Part shown: piece by piece, positions 50,941 through 60,263 of the stretch
Layout of the letters: every line of letters begins with the position of its first letter
How positions within the stretch are numbered: position 1 is the stretch's first letter
Origin: Streptomyces sp. DG1A-41
Lineage (GTDB): Bacteria; Actinomycetota; Actinomycetes; Streptomycetales; Streptomycetaceae
Assembly: GCF_037055355.1 (NCBI RefSeq)
Contig: NZ_CP146350.1
Location: forward strand, 4,673,001-4,737,000
Length of the DNA: 64,000 bases
Reading direction: 5' to 3'
The notes under the pieces: generated by a model
What the model was told of the DNA's origin: nothing
Database searches by the model: none
The model's input: only the letters and a program-made list of their open reading frames with translations
Made by a program: the position numbers and the translations under genes

Positions 50941-52992
50941 TTAGCTGCCCGTCACATCCGTCACCTTCCAGCGCTGGTTGGAGCCGGAGTTCGGCTGCCA
51001 GAGGCCGACCGAGGCGCCTTCGTTCGTGGACTGGCCGCCGACATCCGCGAGTTGACCGGTGGCGGCGTTGACGAGGGTCCAGGTGCCGTCGCCGGTCGTG
51101 GACATGATCCACTCGGTGGCCTCGTCGCGGCGGCCCTCGTCGGGCTCGGCGACCAGGGCGCCGTCGCGGACGGCCAGGCGCTTGTCCGACGCGGCCTCGG
51201 TGAAGACGTACCGCTTGCGGTTGTCCGCGCCGCGGATCTGCTCCACCCGCCACTGCTGACCGCCGGGGTCGGAGGCGTTGGCGCTCTTGATGACCAGACC
51301 CGTGCCGTTGTCGGCGATGGTGAGGTCCTTGCCGCTCTGGACGCCGGTCAGCCGGTAGGTGTGGCCCTTCTTCAGCTCGGCCGCGTCCTCGGCGACGCCG
51401 GACACGCCCTTGACGAGGAAGGACGTCACCGACTGGGCGGGCACGGTGACCGTGGCCTGCTTGCCGGATACCGGGACCGCCTTCTGCTTCTCGAGCTTGC
51501 CGTCGGCGCTGGTCACCACGGGGGTGACGGTGGCGCGGGACGAGACCCGGCCGAACTTCGACAGGTCGAGGGTGACCTCGCGGGACTCGGTGGTGCTGTT
51601 GACGTGGACGACCGTCGCCGCGTCGCCCTTGCGGGAGACCGCCGCGGTGCTGGAGGTGTCGTTCGTCTTGATCAGCCGGTCACCGGGCTTGATGAAGTGC
51701 GTGAAGTTGCGGGCCGTGTCGAACTTGGTGTTCGTGTAGACCGGGCAGGTTTCGAGGGTGTCCTCGGCGGTGCAGCTGAACGGGAGCTGGATCTCGCCCC
51801 AGTTGCCGCCCTTCGCGGACTCGCCGCCCGGCTTCATGTTGTCGTAGTCCTCGACGGGCTGCCAGAACACCCAGGCGCGGGGCTCCAGTTCACGCAGGTC
51901 GTCGACGATGCGCTGGGCGAGGCCCAGACCGGGCCGCATGTCCGTGAAGCTCTGGCCGTCGCCCCAGTCGCCCTCGACCTCGCTCATCCACAGCGGCTTG
52001 TCGGCGGCCTTGGCCAGGTCGCGGACGGTGGTGCGCTGGCCGGTGCCGTAGGTGTGGACGTTCATCTGGGCGACCAGGTCACGGACCTCCTGGGGGTAGG
52101 AGTTCCAGTTGGTGGCGAAGGTGCCCGGGTTGGTCTCGTCCATCGCGGATATCTCCGCGTCCGACTTGGACTTCTTCAGCACCGGGGCGAGCGCGCGGAG
52201 CACCTTCTGCTGGAGCTCGGGGCCCATGTGGGCGCCTTCCTGACGGCCGCCGACGGGCTCGCCGTCCGGGCCGAGCTTGGTGCCCCAGTAGTTGGTGTTC
52301 GGCTCGTTGAACGGGTCGAGGGTGTCGACCTTGATGCCGTGCGCCTTCTCCAGCCGCTCGGTCGCGCCCACCAGGTACTTGGCGAAGTCCTCGACGGACT
52401 CCGGCTTCAACTGGTCCTTGCCCGCGTCGAAGTTGCCGGAGACGTAGCCGCTCTCGGTCATGAACCAGGGCGGGGAGTTGCTGAAGGTCTCCCAGTGGGT
52501 GATGTCCTTCTTGATGCGGTCGACCCACCAGCGCTGCGTCTTGTCGGCGTGTCTGTTCCAGTCGGCGGGGTCCTCGGCGTCCCACCAGTCGACGTCCTCG
52601 CGGGTGGTACCCGCCGGGGCCTTCCACCAGCCCTCGACCGCGCCGCCGGCCCGCAGGTAGTCCTTGACGTCCGGGGCGTTGCCGCCGCCGATGTTGTAGC
52701 GGGCGATGTTCAGGGCGAGGCCCTCGTCGCCGAAGAGGAGCTTGTAGAGCTTCTCGCGTATCGCGGGCGGGTAGTCGCCGGTGGCGTTGGCGAACCAGAC
52801 CAGGCTCGTGCCCCAGCCCTCGAACTTCTCCTGCTTGTAGGAGGGGTCGGGGCGGACGGTGACGCCGGCCGCCTGAGCGGTGGGCTCGGCGTGCGCGGCG
52901 GGCAGGGTGGTGGTGGCCAGGATGGTTCCGGTCGCCACGGCGGTGACGACGATGGCCCCGAGGAGCCTTCTCTTACGGGTGCGGTCTGCCAT
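50941..52992 (-). CDS. Secreted GH30 beta-1,6-galactanase-like enzyme with ricin-type CBM
   Basis: A 683-aa exported enzyme. The signal peptide (RRLLGAIVVTAVATGTILAT) ends near residue 36. The GH30 barrel and side sandwich (about 45-515) start with FEGWGTSLVWFANATGDYPP; the acid/base Glu is in DPFNEPNTNYW and the nucleophile Glu in PLWMSEVEGDWG. The first part resembles endo-beta-1,6-galactanases. Residues about 540-680 form a ricin-B (CBM13-like) lectin domain ending SNQRWKVTDV. ATG 52992 with CTGGAG upstream was chosen. It diverges from a LacI regulator with a perfect palindrome between them, so it is a likely repression target. Confidence 0.9.
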   Translation of the reverse strand: MADRTRKRRLLGAIVVTAVATGTILATTTLPAAHAEPTAQAAGVTVRPDPSYKQEKFEGWGTSLVWFANATGDYPPAIREKLYKLLFGDEGLALNIARYNIGGGNAPDVKDYLRAGGAVEGWWKAPAGTTREDVDWWDAEDPADWNRHADKTQRWWVDRIKKDITHWETFSNSPPWFMTESGYVSGNFDAGKDQLKPESVEDFAKYLVGATERLEKAHGIKVDTLDPFNEPNTNYWGTKLGPDGEPVGGRQEGAHMGPELQQKVLRALAPVLKKSKSDAEISAMDETNPGTFATNWNSYPQEVRDLVAQMNVHTYGTGQRTTVRDLAKAADKPLWMSEVEGDWGDGQSFTDMRPGLGLAQRIVDDLRELEPRAWVFWQPVEDYDNMKPGGESAKGGNWGEIQLPFSCTAEDTLETCPVYTNTKFDTARNFTHFIKPGDRLIKTNDTSSTAAVSRKGDAATVVHVNSTTESREVTLDLSKFGRVSSRATVTPVVTSADGKLEKQKAVPVSGKQATVTVPAQSVTSFLVKGVSGVAEDAAELKKGHTYRLTGVQSGKDLTIADNGTGLVIKSANASDPGGQQWRVEQIRGADNRKRYVFTEAASDKRLAVRDGALVAEPDEGRRDEATEWIMSTTGDGTWTLVNAATGQLADVGGQSTNEGASVGLWQPNSGSNQRWKVTDVTGS

Positions 52993-53106
52993 CTCGAGTA
53001 CTCCAGCTCTTCTGCGTGCCGCGCGTCCCGGCGGGGGCAGAGATCGGGGCCTACGTGTGCGAGTTGTACTGCTTAGCGGCCTTCTCGTACGATTTCGACT
53101 AGGCAA

Positions 53107-53120
53107 TGTTTACGTAAACA
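53107..53120. promoter_or_regulatory. LacI-family operator
   Basis: TGTTTACGTAAACA is a perfect 14-bp palindrome with central CG, as expected for LacI/GalR proteins, 115 bp before the GH30 start and 130 bp before the lacI start. Confidence 0.75.
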
Positions 53121-53249
53121 TCCACTGGCGGGATGTCTACACTGTCCGAATCTCAGGGGTCAAGGAGTCGTTCCGGACCGAAATTTGCGCCGGTGCGCGG
53201 CGAGGGGAGCGAGGGGCAGGTGGGCACAGTGGACGGTGAGAGAGAAGTC

Positions 53250-54296
53250 ATGGGCACGAGCCGTACGAGAAGGCGTCCGGTCCGCCCCCGCCAGGGCGCC
53301 TCCATGGCCGACGTCGCCCGGCTCGCCGGCGTCTCCTCCCAGACGGTCTCCCGCGTCTCCAACGGCTTCCCGGGCGTCACCGAGGACACCCGCCGCCAGG
53401 TCCTGGCCGCGATGCGGGAGCTGGGCTACCGCCCCAACAGCGCCGCACGGGCCCTCAAGCGCGGCGAGTTCCGCACCCTCGGCGTGATCACCTTCTCCCT
53501 CTCCACCATGGGCAACATCCGCACCCTGGAGGCCATCGCCACCTCCGCGGCCCAGCACGGCTACGCCGTCACACTGCTGCCCGTCGCCGTCCCCACCCAG
53601 GACGAGGTGAACGGCGCCTTCTCCCGCCTGGGCGAACTCGCCGTGGACGCCGTCATCGTCATCATGGAGATCCATCTGCTGGACGCGGCGACGGTCTCGC
53701 TCCCGCCCGGTGTGCAGGTCGTGGTGGCCGACTCGGACGCCGGCGACCGCTACACCGTGGTCGACACCGACCAGGCGGGCGGGGCCCGGGACGCCGTACG
53801 GCACCTCCTGGACCTCGGCCACGACACCGTGTGGCACCTGGCCGGCCCCGAGGGCTCCTTCGCCGCCCAGCGCCGCGCCAACGCCTGGCGCGACACCCTC
53901 ACCGCGGCCGGCCGCGTCCCGCCGCCCCTGGTCCGGGGCGACTGGTCGGCCGAGTCCGGCTACCGGGCCGGGCTGCGACTGGCCGACGAGCCGGACTGCA
54001 CGGCGGTGTTCGCCGCCAACGACCAGATGGCCCTGGGACTGCTCCGGGCCCTGCACGAACGCGGCCTGCGCGTCCCCGGCGACATCAGCGTCATCGGCTT
54101 CGACGACATCCCCGAGTCCGCGTCCTTCCTCCCGCCCCTCACCACCATCCACCAGGACTTCGCCGAGGTGGGGCGGCTGTGTGTGGAGGGCGTCCTGAGC
54201 AAGATGCGGCAGGACGGGGAGGAGCACGGGACGACGCTGGTGCCCACGCGGTTGGTGCGGCGGGAGAGTACGGGGGCGCCGGGCACTCGGGCGTGA
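53250..54296 (+). CDS. LacI-family transcriptional regulator
   Basis: A 348-aa repressor. The HTH and hinge (about 18-72) read SMADVARLAGVSSQTVSRVS, then YRPNSAARALKRGEF. The sugar-binding domain contains TLGVITFSLSTMGNIRTLEA, DLGHDTVWHLAGPEGSFAAQ, CTAVFAANDQMALGLL and VIGFDDIPESASFLPPLTTI. The start at 53250 has GAGAGAAG upstream; earlier in-frame starts exist. It is divergent from the GH30 enzyme with a shared operator, so it probably senses a galactan- or glucan-derived sugar. Confidence 0.93.
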   Translation: MGTSRTRRRPVRPRQGASMADVARLAGVSSQTVSRVSNGFPGVTEDTRRQVLAAMRELGYRPNSAARALKRGEFRTLGVITFSLSTMGNIRTLEAIATSAAQHGYAVTLLPVAVPTQDEVNGAFSRLGELAVDAVIVIMEIHLLDAATVSLPPGVQVVVADSDAGDRYTVVDTDQAGGARDAVRHLLDLGHDTVWHLAGPEGSFAAQRRANAWRDTLTAAGRVPPPLVRGDWSAESGYRAGLRLADEPDCTAVFAANDQMALGLLRALHERGLRVPGDISVIGFDDIPESASFLPPLTTIHQDFAEVGRLCVEGVLSKMRQDGEEHGTTLVPTRLVRRESTGAPGTRA

Positions 54297-54432
54297 GCCC
54301 GGCCGCGGTGGGGCGTGCGGTTCCGGTGGGAAGGAGGACGGCGTATCGCCGCACCGAAGCCGGCCTGCCGGCATAGACCGGTTCCTGACAGACCCTGCCG
54401 AGGCGGACGTTCCGCCCGTACGGTCGAGCGGT

Positions 54433-55686
54433 ATGAGCCGAAGTCGGGGGCTGACGTATCTGCTCGCGGGCGCGGTGGCCGCGTTGATTGTCGTTCTCGC
54501 AGTCACCCAGGGGCCGTCGGGTACCAACGGCACGGACACACCGGGTACGGACGGGGAGAGGGGGAAGGGGCCCTTCACGATCGCCGTCGTCACCCGCGAC
54601 ACCGGCCAGGACCGTGCCGGAGCGGCCCGCGTCGCGCTCGCCGAGCTGCGGGACCTGCTGCGCAGTAACAAGGCGGAGGGCGAGCTGCCGCTGGAGTTCG
54701 TCGGCGTGGTCCCGGGGGACGGCCTGACCATCGGCACGCTGCGGCGGGACCATCCGCGGCTCGTGGCGGCCATCGCGGACGACCCCGGCCTGGACGGCAT
54801 GGACGAACTCAGCGCGCAGGTGCCGGTGGTCGGGACCTGCCGCTGGGAGAACCCGCCCGGTCTCAGCAGCAGCTTCCAGTGGACCGTCGCCCCGGACATC
54901 ACCGAAGTGGGCTGGCAGGTGCGGGCCTACGTGGGCAAGATGCACCGTGCGCAGCAGCTGATCGTCTTCGGCGCCTACGGAACCGACGCCGCCGAGGCAG
55001 AGCAGCTGAGGAAGGGCGAGCCCGGACCGGCGTGGGACGGCCCGCGCCTGCCCTCGACGGCGGTGCACATCGACAGGCCGGGCCAGATGACCGCCCCGGA
55101 GCTGCGCTCGGCCCTCTCCGGCGGGCGCGGCGACGCCGTGTATCTCGCCGGCTCGCGCTCCTCCCTCACCGACGACCTGCGCGCCCTGGCCCGCGCCGGC
55201 TTCCGAGGCCCCGTGCTGTACGCCCCCGGGTTGCTCAACACCTGCGTGAGGGCGGAGCCCGAGGATCCTGGCCAGGTCCCGGACGGCATCACCCTGTACC
55301 GCGTCGGCACGGCCGGGCCCGGCGCCGTACGGGCCGAGGACTGCTTCACCGTCGACACGCAGCACTGCCCGTACTTCCTGCGGCTGCCCGACAGGCCCGG
55401 CGCCCTGGAGGAGTACGAGGCGGCGCAGACACTGATCCGGGTGTACCGGACCGTGTGGGTCGACGGCCGCGGAACCGCGCCGTCCGACCCGGAGGAGGTG
55501 GCCTCGGCGCTCCAAGGCAGTCTCAACGGGCAGATCGTGCGCGGCATTTCGGGCTGGTTCGAGGTGGGTGGCCCGCCCGGTGACAGCTACACGCTCAGTT
55601 TCGGACACGACATATGGCTGGAGCGGTGGGCGGCCGGGAAAGGGCGCTGGACCGTCCTCGGCCCCGTCTCCGCCGAGTACACGTAG
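54433..55686 (+). CDS. Membrane-anchored type 1 periplasmic-binding-fold protein
   Basis: A 417-aa protein with an uncleaved-looking N-terminal helix (LTYLLAGAVAALIVVLAVTQ) and a Thr/Gly linker. An extracellular domain (about 45-395) follows, with a Leu/Ile/Val-receptor-like layout: FTIAVVTRDTGQDRAGAARV, QLIVFGAYGTDAAEAEQL, GDAVYLAGSRSSLTDDLRAL, FRGPVLYAPGLLNT. Conserved cysteines (TCRWENP, NTCVR, EDCFTVD, QHCPYF) suggest disulfides. No ABC transporter is nearby, so it may be a sensor rather than a transport receptor. It resembles the outer domain of the large gene at 60526-63323 in design. Confidence 0.65.
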   Translation: MSRSRGLTYLLAGAVAALIVVLAVTQGPSGTNGTDTPGTDGERGKGPFTIAVVTRDTGQDRAGAARVALAELRDLLRSNKAEGELPLEFVGVVPGDGLTIGTLRRDHPRLVAAIADDPGLDGMDELSAQVPVVGTCRWENPPGLSSSFQWTVAPDITEVGWQVRAYVGKMHRAQQLIVFGAYGTDAAEAEQLRKGEPGPAWDGPRLPSTAVHIDRPGQMTAPELRSALSGGRGDAVYLAGSRSSLTDDLRALARAGFRGPVLYAPGLLNTCVRAEPEDPGQVPDGITLYRVGTAGPGAVRAEDCFTVDTQHCPYFLRLPDRPGALEEYEAAQTLIRVYRTVWVDGRGTAPSDPEEVASALQGSLNGQIVRGISGWFEVGGPPGDSYTLSFGHDIWLERWAAGKGRWTVLGPVSAEYT

Positions 55687-55689
55687 CGG

Positions 55690-56207
55690 CGCGCGTCCGG
55701 CTGGATGATCTGTTGCCCGTGCCCGTGCCCGTGCCCGTGCCCGTGCCCGTGCCCGTGCCCGTGCCGTACAGCTCGATGCGGTGGCCTCGACCACCCCGTG
55801 GACGTCACGCTCGACGCCGAGGGGCGCTGCTACGTGAGCGACGACCGGCGCGGGGCGGCACTCCGCATCGGCGAGGGCGAGTTGGTGCCTGTCGCGGAAG
55901 GCCTCGGCGCCCCCCAGGGGCTCGCCGTCCGCGGCGACGCACTCTGCACCGTGGACACCGCGAGCCGCCGGCTCTGGTCGGTCTCCCTGACGACGGACGG
56001 CACCCGCGTCGAGGCCGAGGACCTGGCGGTCGGGGTCCCGCCGGGCAGCAAGCCGCCGCGCCGGGCCCCGCTCTCTTCACCCACGGACTGCCCGGCGTGG
56101 CCCCCCGGTTCGCGGGTCTCACCACCGTCCCGGACGGCTCCCTGCTCCTGTCGTGGAACGGGGAGGGGACGGTGGTGCGGCTGTCTCCGGCGCGGACCGG
56201 CACGTGA
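55690..56207 (+). pseudogene. SMP-30/NHL-type beta-propeller fragment with frameshift
   Basis: The frame through 55790-56045 reads LDHPVDVTLDAEGRCYVSDD, then EGLGAPQGLAVRGDALCTVD and RLWSVSLTTDGTRVEAEDLA, typical NHL/SMP-30 propeller repeats. After about 56060 the sense shifts to another frame (ALFTHGLPGVAPRFAGLTTV, LLLSWNGEGTVVRLS). There is no proper N-terminus: the fragment runs upstream into a GCCCGT tandem repeat. It is a decayed partial gene. Confidence 0.6.
55715..55762 (+). repeat. GCCCGT hexanucleotide repeat, eight perfect copies
   Basis: Eight uninterrupted copies of GCCCGT, followed by a degenerate GCCGT. It sits between the end of the binding-fold protein gene and the propeller relic. 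The unit is a multiple of three, so any frame would encode a dipeptide repeat. Confidence 0.95.
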
Positions 56208-56257
56208 CGCTGACCGGACGTGACGCGGACCGCGCGGCCTCCGCTCCTGAGGGCGGG

Positions 56258-57691
56258 TCAGCGGCGGCGGCCCCGGGCGGGCCTGCCGCGCCGTGCGCGC
56301 GGGGCGGAACCCGTGCGCGCGGGGCCGCTCTCTGAGGGCGGCGGGGTGAGGACGACGGGCACGCCCGAGGGTGCCTGGGCGCCGGTGATGCGGCTCAGTT
56401 CGGCCTCGCCCGAGCGGACCCGTGTGATGCGCGGGGTGATCCCGGCGTCGGCCATCAGGCGGGCCGTCTCGCGGCGCTGGTGGGGCAGGACCAGCGTGAC
56501 GACGGTGCCCGACTCGCCGGCCCTGGCGGTACGGCCGCCCCGGTGCAGATAGTCCTTGTGGTCGGCGGGCGGGTCCACGTTGACGACGAGGTCGAGGTTG
56601 TCGACGTGGATGCCGCGGGCGGCGACGTTGGTGGCCACCAGCACCGTGACCTCGCCGTCCTTGAACCGGGCCAGGGTCCGGGTGCGCTGGGACTGTGACT
56701 TCCCGCCGTGCAGGGCCGAGGCGCGCACCCCGACGGCCAGCAGCTTCTTGGCCAGCCGGTCGGCGGCGTGCTTGGTGTCCAGGAACATGATCACGCGGCC
56801 GTCGCGGGCGGCGATCTCCGTCGTGGTGGCGTGCTTGTCGGCGTCGTCCACGTGCAGCAGGTGATGCTCCATCGTGGTGACCGCGCCGGCGGACGGATCG
56901 ACGGAGTGGACCACGGGGTCGTGGAGGTAGGTGCGGACCAGGCGGTCGACGTTGCGGTCCAGCGTGGCCGAGAACAGCAGCCGCTGGCCGCCGGGGCGGA
57001 CCTGGTCGAGCAGGGCGGTCACCTGCGGCATGAAGCCCATGTCCGTCATCTGGTCGGCCTCGTCCAGGACGGTGACGGTGACGCGGTCCAGCCGGCAGTC
57101 GCCGCGGTCTATGAGGTCCTTGAGCCGGCCGGGCGTCGCGACGACGACCTCGGCACCGCCGCGCAGCGCGCTCGCCTGGCGGCCGATCGACATACCGCCG
57201 ACCACCGTGGTGAGCCGCAGGCGCAACGCCTGCGCGTAGGGGGTGAGGGCGTCGGTGACCTGCTGGGCCAGTTCCCGGGTGGGGACGAGGACGAGGGCGA
57301 CCGGCTGCCGGGGCTCGGCCCGCTGCCCGTCGATGCGGGCCAGCACGGCGAGGCCGAAGGCGAGCGTCTTGCCCGACCCCGTGCGCCCGCGGCCCAGCAC
57401 GTCCCGGCCTGCCAGGGAGTTGGGCAGCGTCGCCGCCTGGATCGGGAACGGCACGCTCATGCCTTCGGCGCGCAGCGCGGCCAGCAGCCGCTCGGGCAGG
57501 CCGAGGTCGGCGAAGTCCTCGACGGCGGGCAGCGCCGGGGTGATGGTGGCCGGGGGCGCGAACTCCCCGCCGGGCGCGGTGCGGCGCCCGTGGCCGCCGC
57601 GGCCCGCGCCGGCCGTACGGGCGGAGGTGCTTCGGCCCCCGGCCTTACGCGAGTGGGGGGAGCCGTTGTTCTTGCGAGCGGTGCGATCCAA
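56258..57691 (-). CDS. DEAD-box ATP-dependent RNA helicase
   Basis: A 477-aa RNA helicase of the RhlE/DeaD type. A basic Gly/Arg-rich N-terminus (1-45) precedes the Q motif region (PFPIQAATLP). Then come motif I GRTGSGKT (102-109), Ia PTRELAQQV, DEAD (about 208), SAT in LLFSATLD, V (VATNVAARGIHV) and VI HRGGRTARAG; the C-terminus is again Arg/Gly-rich. The TTG start has GAAGGA upstream. It lies 156 bp downstream of the cold-shock gene in the same direction; helicase and Csp often act together on structured RNA in the cold. Confidence 0.95.
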   Translation of the reverse strand: MDRTARKNNGSPHSRKAGGRSTSARTAGAGRGGHGRRTAPGGEFAPPATITPALPAVEDFADLGLPERLLAALRAEGMSVPFPIQAATLPNSLAGRDVLGRGRTGSGKTLAFGLAVLARIDGQRAEPRQPVALVLVPTRELAQQVTDALTPYAQALRLRLTTVVGGMSIGRQASALRGGAEVVVATPGRLKDLIDRGDCRLDRVTVTVLDEADQMTDMGFMPQVTALLDQVRPGGQRLLFSATLDRNVDRLVRTYLHDPVVHSVDPSAGAVTTMEHHLLHVDDADKHATTTEIAARDGRVIMFLDTKHAADRLAKKLLAVGVRASALHGGKSQSQRTRTLARFKDGEVTVLVATNVAARGIHVDNLDLVVNVDPPADHKDYLHRGGRTARAGESGTVVTLVLPHQRRETARLMADAGITPRITRVRSGEAELSRITGAQAPSGVPVVLTPPPSESGPARTGSAPRARRGRPARGRRR

Positions 57692-57797
57692 GGGGATCCT
57701 TCCTCGATGCGGCTACGTATCGGGGAATTCCCGGCGGCTGGGACGGACCGCACCAGGATTCGCAAGACTGAGCCGGGTGTTGGATGAAAACGAGGCT

Positions 57798-57825
57798 GGG
57801 GCCCGCACCTCACGGTGCGGGCCCC
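57798..57825. terminator. Terminator after cold-shock gene
   Basis: A perfect 12-bp stem (57798-57809 with 57814-57825), TCAC loop, and a GTTTT run beyond it in the minus direction. It separates csp from the helicase gene. Confidence 0.8.
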
Positions 57826-57847
57826 GGTCACGTCGGACGCGTCAGCG

Positions 57848-58051
57848 TCAGGCGGGCACGATGTTCTCGGCCTGCGGGCCCTTCTGGCCCTGCGTGACGT
57901 CGAAGGTAACCTTCTGGCCTTCCTGAAGCTCGCGGAAGCCGGAGGTGGCGATGTTCGAGTAGTGGGCGAACACGTCCGGACCGCCACCCTCCTGCTCGAT
58001 GAAGCCGAAGCCCTTTTCCGCGTTGAACCACTTCACAGTGCCAGATGCCAT
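57848..58051 (-). CDS. Cold-shock protein (CspA family)
   Basis: A 67-aa OB-fold RNA/DNA chaperone: [20 protein letters not shown] carries RNP1 (KGFGFI), and [10 protein letters not shown] carries RNP2 (VFAHY). It ends [17 protein letters not shown] precedes the ATG. The 5' leader is long and structured with a terminator-like hairpin. It binds single-stranded RNA and melts structures during cold adaptation or general growth. Confidence 0.97.
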   Translation of the reverse strand: MASGTVKWFNAEKGFGFIEQEGGGPDVFAHYSNIATSGFRELQEGQKVTFDVTQGQKGPQAENIVPA

Positions 58052-58157
58052 GCTGAATCTCCCTTTGGGGGACAAACCCGAGACCCGCACTTTACGGACT
58101 CGGGGTCGCTGAAATGATCACCCTCGGAGAGATCCGAAAATCCTCGACAACTAAAAA

Positions 58158-58230
58158 GAGTGCTCGTCGACAAAGGTCGATAGAGCACTCGAAGTCTCTG
58201 GGAACCAAAACTGCAACAACAACGACGGTA
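58158..58230 (-). promoter_or_regulatory. csp leader: promoter-like -10 and terminator-like hairpin
   Basis: Read on the minus strand, TACCGT (58225-58230) can act as -10. Downstream, GAGTGCTC (58183-58190) pairs with GAGCACTC (58158-58165), with an inner TCGAC/GTCGA pairing around a CTTT loop, directly followed by TTTTT (58153-58157). This is an intrinsic-terminator shape about 105 bases before the csp start, in a leader of roughly 170 bases. Confidence 0.6.
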
Positions 58231-58399
58231 GCACAGGCTGCGGCGGATGGCCCGGGAATCTCGTACCCGAGGCGGACAGCGGGCCTGTTCGTACTGCGTT
58301 CTGAGTAGCCCGGATCGTCGTCAGCCGTACGACGACGGGACGGCCCCCTCGCAGAGAGCCTTGGCAGACGATCGACACCAGGTGTGGAGACCTGCTGCC

Positions 58400-59745
58400 G
58401 TGGCGACTTTCCTGTATCGAGTGGGCCGGCTGGCCTTCCGGCGACGTCAAGGCGCCGTGGGCCGCCGACGAGGAGTTCTCGATGCCCGGCATCGAGTCCC
58501 AGAAGGCGTTCGACCTGATGGAACAGCGCTTCCCCGGGGCCACGGCCGACGGGGCGACCGCCCGGGTCGTGTTCATCGCGCCCGGCGGCGAGAAGGTGAC
58601 CGCAGCCGAGAACAGGCAGGCCATCGAGAAGGCCGTGACGGGTCTCGGCGACGGCGCGCAGGTTGCGGGCGCCGTCGCCCCGTTCCAGGCGAAGACGATC
58701 AGCGAGGACGGCTCGACCGCTGTCGCGACCGTCACCTACAAGGTCGGGCCGAACGACCTCACGGACGCCAGCCGCACCCATCTGGAGCGCGCCCTCGACC
58801 AGGCCCGGGACTCCGGGCTGACCGTCGAGGCGGGCGGCACCGCGCTGGCCGACAACGCCGGGCCGGGCGGCACGGCCGAGGTGATCGGCATCTCGATCGC
58901 CGCCGTCGTGCTTCTCATCACGTTCGGCTCCCTGGCCGCCGCCGGGCTGCCCCTGCTGACCGCCGTCATCGGTATCGGCGTCAGCATGGCCACGACACTC
59001 ATCCTGTCCCGGGCCCTCGGCCCGTCCACCACCACCGGCACCCTGGCGATGATGCTGGGCCTCGCCGTCGGCATCGACTACGCCCTGTTCGTCGTCTCTC
59101 GCTACCGGGAGGAGCGCGCCAAGGGCCGCGCGCCGCAGGAGGCGGCCGGACTCGCCGCCGGTACGGCCGGGCCCGCGGTCGTGTTCGCCGGGCTCACCGT
59201 CGTCATCGCGCTGGCCGGGCTCGCCGTGGTGGGTGTCCCGATGCTCACCAAGATGGGCCTGGCCGCCGCCGGCGCAATCGTCGTCACCGTACTGATCGCG
59301 CTGACGCTCGTTCCGGCCCTCCTCGGCTTCTGGCCGAACGCCGTGCTCACCCGGCGGGCCCGCAAGAGCGGCCGGATCGAGGAGAGCGGCGATACCAACG
59401 GGGGCACCCGCTGGGCCGGGTTCGTGCTGCGTCGCCCGATACCCGTGCTGCTCCTCGGCGTCGTCGGCCTCGGCGCCCTCGCCCTGCCCGCGGCCGGCCT
59501 CCAGCGGGGCATGCCCGGGGACGAGGCCAAAGCCGGTCTCCACCACCGAACGCCGCGCCTACGACGCGCTCGCCGAGGGCTTCGGGCGGGCTTCAACGGC
59601 CACAGACCGGCGTCGTGGACGGCAAGGGCGCCGCCGACCCCAAGAGTGCCGCGGACGAGATCGCCAAAGAGATCGGCGCCACGAAGGGCGTCGTGTCCGT
59701 CTCCCCGGCCCGCTTCAACGACGCCGGTGACACCGCCGTCTTCTC
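58400..59745 (+). pseudogene. Truncated MMPL transporter
   Basis: GTG 58400 starts VATFLYRVGRLAFRRR, then about 20 residues of the first helix are missing and the frame changes before VKAPWAADEEFSMPGIESQK. From 58482 the MMPL sequence is intact through the outside loop and helices 2-6 (AAVVLLITFGSLAAAGLPLL, LAMMLGLAVGIDYALFVVSR, AAAGAIVVTVLIALTLVPAL). A frameshift near 59530 shifts into VSTTERRAYDALAEG, and another near 59590 allows VVDGKGAADPKSAADEIAKE and VVSVSPARFNDAGDTAVFSE. It stops at about 59745, where Nudix sequence begins, so the second half is gone. Not a working pump. Confidence 0.75.
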
Positions 59746-60019
59746 CGAGTGCCGAGACTGGTATCGATGTCGAGATCATTGGCACCGTCGGTACTTACAC
59801 CAGCCCCCGCCACGTCTTCGCCTACGACGACGGCGAGGTACGGCAAGAGTTCTCCATCTGCTTCCTGGCTCGTCCTGTGGCCGGGCAACTTGCGGTGTCC
59901 GAGGAAACAACCGACGTCCGCTGGTTCGAGCTTGCAGAGATCGACGCACTCCCATGATCACCGGCATGCGGAAGCGAGTGAACGACTGGCGCGACGGCAA
60001 CATGCCAGCCGCCCGGTAG
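59746..60019 (+). pseudogene. C-terminal fragment of a Nudix hydrolase
   Basis: ETGIDVEIIGTVGTYTSPRH, then VFAYDDGEVRQEFSICFLAR and TTDVRWFELAEIDALP are the C-terminal half of a Nudix protein; the Nudix box itself is missing. A one-base shift at about 59955 leads to MRKRVNDWRDGNMPAAR, the normal end. It is joined directly to the MMPL fragment, giving one open frame across the junction. Confidence 0.7.
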
Positions 60020-60022
60020 CCG

Positions 60023-60237
60023 GCAGACGTGGACGCCGTCGTGAACTGTGCCGGCATGGGCGCTGTCGCGCGTTCTGGGTGGCACCGCGATCGACGGTAC
60101 CGGTGACCTGTCCGACTACGTTGCTGCCGCCAAGGGCATCGTCGAGCGCGGCGCGGCGATTGAGCCTCGGCTGGCTGGTGCACGAATCATCGAGCACAGG
60201 GTGGGCGCCCGACCAACTAGGCCTGACCTGCGCGTTT
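60023..60237 (+). pseudogene. Fragments of a D-amino-acid oxidase-like flavoprotein
   Basis: VDAVVNCAGMGA (from about 60029) and, in another frame, RVLGGTAIDGTGDLSDYVAA, GIVERGAAIEPRLAGARIIE and HRVGARPTRPDLRV match the middle and C-terminal regions of DAO-type FAD oxidases. About 60-80 residues between them are missing, as are both ends. Confidence 0.6.
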
Positions 60238-60263
60238 CACTTGCTGCTGTGTCCGGATCTTGA

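Noticed and set aside
50734..53076. 780-codon plus-strand open frame opposite the GH30 gene
   Set aside because: Antisense shadow of a high-GC gene; the GH30 catalytic motifs are on the other strand.
55715..55762. CRISPR array
   Set aside because: The unit is only 6 bp with no spacers; it is a simple tandem repeat.
58482..59957. A genuine MMPL-Nudix fusion protein
   Set aside because: Between the two parts the frame reads nonsense, while the expected MMPL residues continue in other frames.
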